Shown here piece after piece: positions 15,074 through 18,665 of a stretch of 18,665 bases of DNA (positions are counted from its first letter, which is position 1; each line of letters starts with the position of its first letter). Made by a program: the position numbers and the translations under genes. This DNA comes from an uncultured bacterium (GTDB lineage Bacteria; Actinomycetota; Coriobacteriia; Coriobacteriales; Coriobacteriaceae). The DNA lies in NCBI GenBank assembly GCA_905216175.1, contig CAJMSV010000026.1, forward strand, positions 1 through 18,665, read 5' to 3'. The notes under the pieces are model-generated. The model made no database searches, was not told the origin of the DNA, and saw only the letters and a list, made by a program, of their open reading frames with translations.

Positions 15074-15901
15074 ATGATTGATGCGTGCCTCGATTCCGCC
15101 GTGCTCTTTTTTGACGTGGACGGCACGCTGACGTCGTTCGATCCCGACAACATGACCGACAAGGACTTTTCGGCGGTTCACCCCTCGCAGGCGGTCGTCG
15201 AGGCGTTTCATCGTCTGCGCGACGCGGGACACCAGGCATTTATCTGCACGGGTCGTCCCCTGTGGCTCATCGCGGACAGCTTGCGTGCGCTCGACCCCGC
15301 GGGCATCGTTGCCATGGCAGGCGCCACGCTCGAGGTCGAGGGCCGCGTGGTGCATGAGGACTGCTTTGACGAGGACGTTATCGAGGAGCTCGCTCGCCGT
15401 ATGGCCGCGGCAGGGATTGAGGCCTTTTTCGAGACCAACGTGGCTACTTTTGCCCTGGAACCCGCGGGTGTTGAGCAGTCGTCTCTGATCGGCACTTCTG
15501 TGGTGCACAGCACCGAGGAAATGCGCGTCGACGGCCGTCTGCGCGTGGGCAAGGTAGGCATCGTCGCGAGCGACCTGGCTCGCGTAGCCAACGATGACGG
15601 CTTTATCGATCGCGAGTTTGAGATGTGCAACACCGGTGGTCAGAATCGCGAGCTGAGCCCCAAGGGCATTGACAAGGGCGTGGGCGTGGCGCGAGCGCTG
15701 GCGTATCTGGGCCGCGAGGGAAATGCGCGCACCTTTGGCTTTGGCGATTCGGGCAACGACCTGGGCATGCTCGCTGCGGTCGAGACGGCCGTGGCCATGG
15801 GCAACGCCATGCCCGAGGTCAAGGCGGTCGCCGACTACGTGACTGATGATGTCGCACACGACGGCACCGTCACAGCGATGCAGCATTTCGGCCTCATCTA
15901 A
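15074..15901 (+). CDS. Cof-type HAD-superfamily phosphatase
   Basis: A 275-residue product with all HAD motifs: the nucleophile Asp14 and acid Asp16 in FFDVDGTLT, motif II Thr in FICTGRP, Lys197 in SPKGIDKG, and GDSGND at 224-229. The large cap between motifs II and III, and the SPKG-(I/V)-xKG motif, place it in the Cof/YidA-like class IIB family. These are cytosolic Mg2+-dependent phosphatases of sugar phosphates or nucleotides. The substrate cannot be predicted from sequence. The ATG at 15074 is preceded by GAAAGGAA at 15060-15067. It appears to be a single-gene unit reading from the palindromic promoter shared with rlmKL. The length is normal for the family. Confidence 0.9.
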   Translation: MIDACLDSAVLFFDVDGTLTSFDPDNMTDKDFSAVHPSQAVVEAFHRLRDAGHQAFICTGRPLWLIADSLRALDPAGIVAMAGATLEVEGRVVHEDCFDEDVIEELARRMAAAGIEAFFETNVATFALEPAGVEQSSLIGTSVVHSTEEMRVDGRLRVGKVGIVASDLARVANDDGFIDREFEMCNTGGQNRELSPKGIDKGVGVARALAYLGREGNARTFGFGDSGNDLGMLAAVETAVAMGNAMPEVKAVADYVTDDVAHDGTVTAMQHFGLI

Positions 15902-16094
15902 TGAATCCCGCGTTCTGATGTTTGCCCAAACTGCGACTCTTTGCTTTTACATACTCAATCGATTTATCAATCCAAACACTGAGGTGTTTATACCGTTCGC
16001 CGAGAAGATAAAAAACCGCAGCTCACGCCTTGATAAACGTAGGTAAAGTGTTTAGCAGTTTAACGCCCATGTGCAAGCGAAAGGAATCAGGCAG
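15902..16094 (+). promoter_or_regulatory. AT-richer upstream region of the transaldolase gene
   Basis: A 193-base gap with noticeably lower GC than the genes, as expected for a promoter region. TTGCTT (15941-15946) with TTATCA (15964-15969) at 17-base spacing is one candidate promoter, and TTGATA at 16030-16035 is a second possible -35 with no good -10. AACAC/GTGTT around 15978-15991 is a small hairpin without a T-tract. No strong terminator for the HAD gene is seen. Confidence 0.3.
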
Positions 16095-16799
16095 ATGGCA
16101 ATCAAGGTGTTCGCTGACGGTGCAAACCTCGAGGGCATGCTCGACATGTACGAGAACGGCAACGTTCAGGGTTTCACGACCAACCCGTCCCTTATGAAGA
16201 AGGGCGGCGTGACGGATTACCGCGCGTTTGCCAAAGAGGTCCTGGCTCACATCACCGATGTGTCCGTGTCGTTTGAGGTCTTTGCCGATGACATCGAGAC
16301 CATGGAGGTCGAGGCCCGCGAGATCGCTACCTGGGCCGAGAACGTCTACGTTAAGATCCCGTGCGTGACCACCAAGGGCGAGTCCACCGCCGATCTGGTC
16401 CGCAAGCTTTCCGCCGACGGCATCAAGGTCAACGTTACTACCATCTTTACGCCTGCGCAGGTCGATGAGATGGTCGAGGCCGTTGACACCGAGACGCCGT
16501 CCATCATCTCGCTCTTTGCCGGCCGTATCGCCGATACCGGCGTCGACCCCATTCCGTTTATGACGGAGTCGGTCCAGAAGGCCGCCGCCAAGCCCAACTG
16601 CGAGGTCCTGTGGGCGTCCACGCGCGAGCTCATCAACATCTACCAGGCCGAGGCCTGCGGCTGCCAGATCATCACGGTGCCCAACAGCATCCTGACAAAG
16701 CGCAAGAACATTGGCCGCGACCCGTACGAGGTCTCGCTCGACACCGTGCGCGGTTTTGCCAAGGATATCGCCGCTTTGGGCTTCCATATTCTGCCGTAG
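16095..16799 (+). CDS. Short transaldolase-family enzyme (transaldolase or fructose-6-phosphate aldolase)
   Basis: A 234-residue (beta/alpha)8 barrel of the short transaldolase class. Seen: FADGANLEGM, the TTNPSLM loop (family TTNPS), the Schiff-base Lys87 in VYVKIPCVT, NVTTIFTPAQ, SLFAGRIADTG and LWASTR. Members either transfer dihydroxyacetone units between sugar phosphates (pentose phosphate pathway) or cleave fructose 6-phosphate. Phe141 in SLFAGR occupies the position that is Phe in transaldolases and Tyr in E. coli FSA, which favours transaldolase (inference from known TalB/FSA mutants). The ATG at 16095 has AAAGGA nine bases upstream; a GTG 24 bases earlier has no such site. It is a single gene followed by a palindromic non-coding region. 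Confidence 0.88.
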   Translation: MAIKVFADGANLEGMLDMYENGNVQGFTTNPSLMKKGGVTDYRAFAKEVLAHITDVSVSFEVFADDIETMEVEAREIATWAENVYVKIPCVTTKGESTADLVRKLSADGIKVNVTTIFTPAQVDEMVEAVDTETPSIISLFAGRIADTGVDPIPFMTESVQKAAAKPNCEVLWASTRELINIYQAEACGCQIITVPNSILTKRKNIGRDPYEVSLDTVRGFAKDIAALGFHILP

Positions 16800-16953
16800 C
16801 GCGAACACTGAGCGCGTCGCGGGCTGTTCGCCCCGGCCTTTCCTTTCCCTATCGCTCACGCGCTTCGCGAGGGTCGCGCTAGGCAAAGGAAAGGCCGGGG
16901 CTGCTGACACGGGCTCGCTGGCAAGTCGGTACTCGGCTTCCATATCCTGCCGT
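16779..16953 (+). repeat. 19-base direct repeat: end of transaldolase gene echoed 156 bases downstream
   Basis: The last coding bases (16779-16797, GGCTTCCATATTCTGCCGT) recur at 16935-16953 with one change (T to C). The echo would again encode GFHILP, but there is no gene around it. It could mark an insertion that duplicated the gene end, or the leftover of a duplicated gene copy. Confidence 0.6.
16831..16900. repeat. Long inverted repeat after the transaldolase gene
   Basis: CCCCGGCCTTTCCTTT (16831-16846) pairs perfectly with 16885-16900. Pairing continues imperfectly inward (CCTATCGC against GCGCTAGG), and the loop holds GCGCTTCGCGAGGGTCGCGC. There is no T-tract, so it looks more like a palindromic repeat than a terminator. 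Together with flanks it fills most of the 237-base stretch before the terminator at 17036; no gene is seen there. Confidence 0.65.
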
Positions 16954-17035
16954 GGGCAAAGGTACCCCCGCCTGCGACGTGCAAAATTGAGAGTATTCAG
17001 CGAGGTAAAGGCTTTTACCAGCTAGTTGAAGCAAA

Positions 17036-17082
17036 AAACAGCCCCCGTTTTGGCTCTGATGACGCCAAAACGGGGGCTGTTT
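17036..17082. terminator. Bidirectional terminator between the transaldolase gene and tex
   Basis: A perfect 19-bp stem AAACAGCCCCCGTTTTGGC (17036-17054) with 17064-17082, loop TCTGATGAC. On the minus strand it is followed by a run of T (complement of A6 at 17033-17038), making it a strong terminator for tex. On the plus strand TTTATGACTTT follows, which is weaker but usable. Confidence 0.85.
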
Positions 17083-17180
17083 ATGACTTTATTGCCTCTG
17101 AGGGGCGTCCGGAACAGCGGAATTTGCAGAATACTCGCGATTTTGCACGTCGCGTGAGGGGGGACCCTTGCTTTGGCGGT

Positions 17181-18665
17181 TTACTTGCCCTGTACCATGG
17201 TGAGGGAGATTTTCTTGCGGTCGCGATCGACCTTCTCGACCCACACCTTGACCGTGTCACCGACGCGTACCACATCGCTGGGGTGTTTGACAAAGCGGTT
17301 GGCCAGCTTGGAGATGTGCACGAGGCCGTCCTGGTGCACGCCCACGTCGATGAAGGCGCCAAAGTCCACAACGTTGCGCACCGTGCCCTTGAGTTCCATG
17401 CCGGGCTCCAGGTCGTCGATGGAAAGCGCTGAGCGGCTAAAGACCACCTCGGGCGCGTCGTCACGCGGGTCGCGACCGGGCTTCTTGAGCTCGTTGACAA
17501 TGTCGATGAGCGTGAGGGTGCCGCAGTTCAGATCGCTAGCCAGCGTTGAGATGCTGCCCAGACGGCGCTCGATGTCGGGTATGCCGCCGCGGCTGAACTC
17601 GCTGGCCCCAACGCCGGCGCGCTTCAGGACGGACGTGGCCACCTCGTAGCTCTCGGGGTGGACGCTCGTCGCGTCGAGCGGGTTCTTACCGCCGCTAATG
17701 CGCAGGAAACCCGCGGCGTTGAGGTATGCCTTGGGTCCCAGCTTGGGGACCTTCTTGAGCTGGCGGCGATCGGTAAAGGCGCCGTTTTCCTCGCGGTAGG
17801 CCACGATGTTTTTGGCCACGCTCGGCGTAATGCCCGATACGTATCCCAGTAGGCTTGCGCTTGCGGTGTTGACGTCGACGCCCACGCGGTTGACGACGTC
17901 CTCCACAACATGGCCCAGGGTGCGCGAAAGCTCGACCTGGTCAAGATCGTGCTGGTATTGGCCCACGCCGATGGACTGGGGCGGAATCTTGACGAGCTCG
18001 GCAAGCGGGTCTTGCAGGCGGCGGCCCAGGCTCATGGCACCGCGCACGGTGACGTCCAGGTCGGGATACTCCTGGCTGGCGAGCTCGGAAGCGGAGTACA
18101 CCGATGCGCCGGCCTCGTTGACGATGGTGTATCGCAGCCCAGGTGCCTGCTCGGCGATAAACTCCGAGACGACTTCCTCGGTCTCGCGGCTGGCGGTGCC
18201 GTTGCCGATGACGATGGTGTTGACGCCGTCCTTCTTGACGAGGTGGGCGAGCTCGCGCTTGGTGCCGGCGACGTCGTGGCGCGGCTTGGTGGGGTAGACC
18301 ACGCCGTGGTCGAGCAGCTTGCCGGTCTCGTCCATGACGGCGACCTTGCAGCCGGTGCGGTAGCCCGGGTCGAGCGCGAGCACGCGGGCGCCGCGCACGG
18401 GGCGTGCCGAGAGCAAACCCTCAAGATTCTTGGCATAGACGTTGATGGCCTCGGTCTGGGCGCGAACGGTGAGTTTGGCGCGGGCCTCGCGCTCCAGCGA
18501 GGGGGCCATGAGGCGCTTGTAACCGTCAGCGATAGCGGCGTCGAATATGGGAGCAAACACGCCCTGGCGTCGGGGCCAGCGGCTGCCGAGGCGCGCCGTG
18601 GCGGCAGCGCTGTCGACGTTCACGCGCCCGCGGAGCTTGCCCTCGCGCTCACCGCGGTCGATAGC
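17181..18665 (-). CDS. tex: Tex transcription accessory / S1 RNA-binding protein, 5' end outside the window
   Basis: The frame is open to the right edge (AIDRGEREGKLRGRVN is encoded there and fits Tex), so only about the C-terminal 495 residues of a typically 700-790-residue protein are seen. In order: the YqgF-like RNase H fold (ALDPGYRTGCK, IGNGTASRETEE, NEAGASVYSASE); the conserved RRLQDPLAELVKIPPQSIGV; the helix-hairpin-helix region (LLGYVSGITPSVAKNIVAY, then FTDRRQLKKVPKLGPKAY); and a C-terminal S1 domain (GMELKGTVRNVVDFGAFIDV to KVDRDRKKISLTM). Tex is a cytosolic nucleic-acid-binding protein linked to transcription and RNA metabolism. A GTG at 18623 is an internal codon, not the start. 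The stop is followed by about 100 bases and a strong terminator. Confidence 0.94.
   Translation of the reverse strand, partial: AIDRGEREGKLRGRVNVDSAAATARLGSRWPRRQGVFAPIFDAAIADGYKRLMAPSLEREARAKLTVRAQTEAINVYAKNLEGLLSARPVRGARVLALDPGYRTGCKVAVMDETGKLLDHGVVYPTKPRHDVAGTKRELAHLVKKDGVNTIVIGNGTASRETEEVVSEFIAEQAPGLRYTIVNEAGASVYSASELASQEYPDLDVTVRGAMSLGRRLQDPLAELVKIPPQSIGVGQYQHDLDQVELSRTLGHVVEDVVNRVGVDVNTASASLLGYVSGITPSVAKNIVAYREENGAFTDRRQLKKVPKLGPKAYLNAAGFLRISGGKNPLDATSVHPESYEVATSVLKRAGVGASEFSRGGIPDIERRLGSISTLASDLNCGTLTLIDIVNELKKPGRDPRDDAPEVVFSRSALSIDDLEPGMELKGTVRNVVDFGAFIDVGVHQDGLVHISKLANRFVKHPSDVVRVGDTVKVWVEKVDRDRKKISLTMVQGK

Noticed and set aside
1..18665. tRNA, rRNA, CRISPR array, prophage or transposase genes
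   Set aside because: No cloverleaf-like or rRNA sequence, regularly spaced repeat, or transposase/integrase product was found by reading both strands. This is a reading by eye, so a diverged small RNA could be missed.

Overview
The window is a GC-rich stretch of bacterial chromosome. Gene content and protein style suggest an anaerobic gut actinobacterium of the Coriobacteriia, most likely Collinsella or a close relative. The pointers are the coriobacterial type of surface protein ending in VNTR plus a KW tail, an LAxTG-type sorting signal, a Kup transporter beside KdpDE, and a fused RlmKL. The genus is inferred from protein character alone; no database search was possible. No rRNA, tRNA, CRISPR array, phage gene or transposase gene was seen.

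Layout. (1) Positions 1-3444, plus strand: the end of an extracellular-protein operon. It holds a large repeat-type adhesin cut by the left edge, a small protein with a SipW-type signal peptide, and a Sec-exported protein with an LAATG sorting signal. (2) Positions 3445-4085: a non-coding, highly structured region. A roughly 540-base element with terminal inverted repeats carries three similar hairpins and three copies of an internal repeat, and lies between convergent genes. (3) Positions 4086-6386, minus strand: an LtaS-like polyglycerolphosphate transferase. It is divergent from (4) a nitroreductase-family protein at 6600-7448.

(5) Positions 7608-12345, plus strand: a potassium block. It contains the Kup K+ permease, a small single-span membrane protein, a strong terminator-like hairpin, a KdpD-like kinase lacking the usual cytosolic KdpD/Usp sensor half, and KdpE. 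No kdpFABC pump is present here, so the two-component system may control Kup or another potassium locus. (6) Positions 12440-14998, minus strand: a fused RlmKL rRNA methyltransferase whose RlmL half appears to have lost its catalytic motif. It shares a perfectly palindromic divergent -10 region with (7) a Cof-type HAD phosphatase at 15074-15901. (8) Positions 16095-16799: a short transaldolase-family enzyme, followed by a palindromic sequence and a 19-base echo of the gene's own 3' end. (9) Positions 17181-18665, minus strand: the C-terminal two thirds of the Tex RNA-binding protein, running off the right edge and separated from the transaldolase by a bidirectional terminator.

The places most worth a second look are the structured repeat element at 3495-4035, the three-protein surface operon, the Kup/KdpDE arrangement with its small membrane protein and hairpin, the degenerate RlmL active site, and the palindromic shared promoter at 15024-15037.
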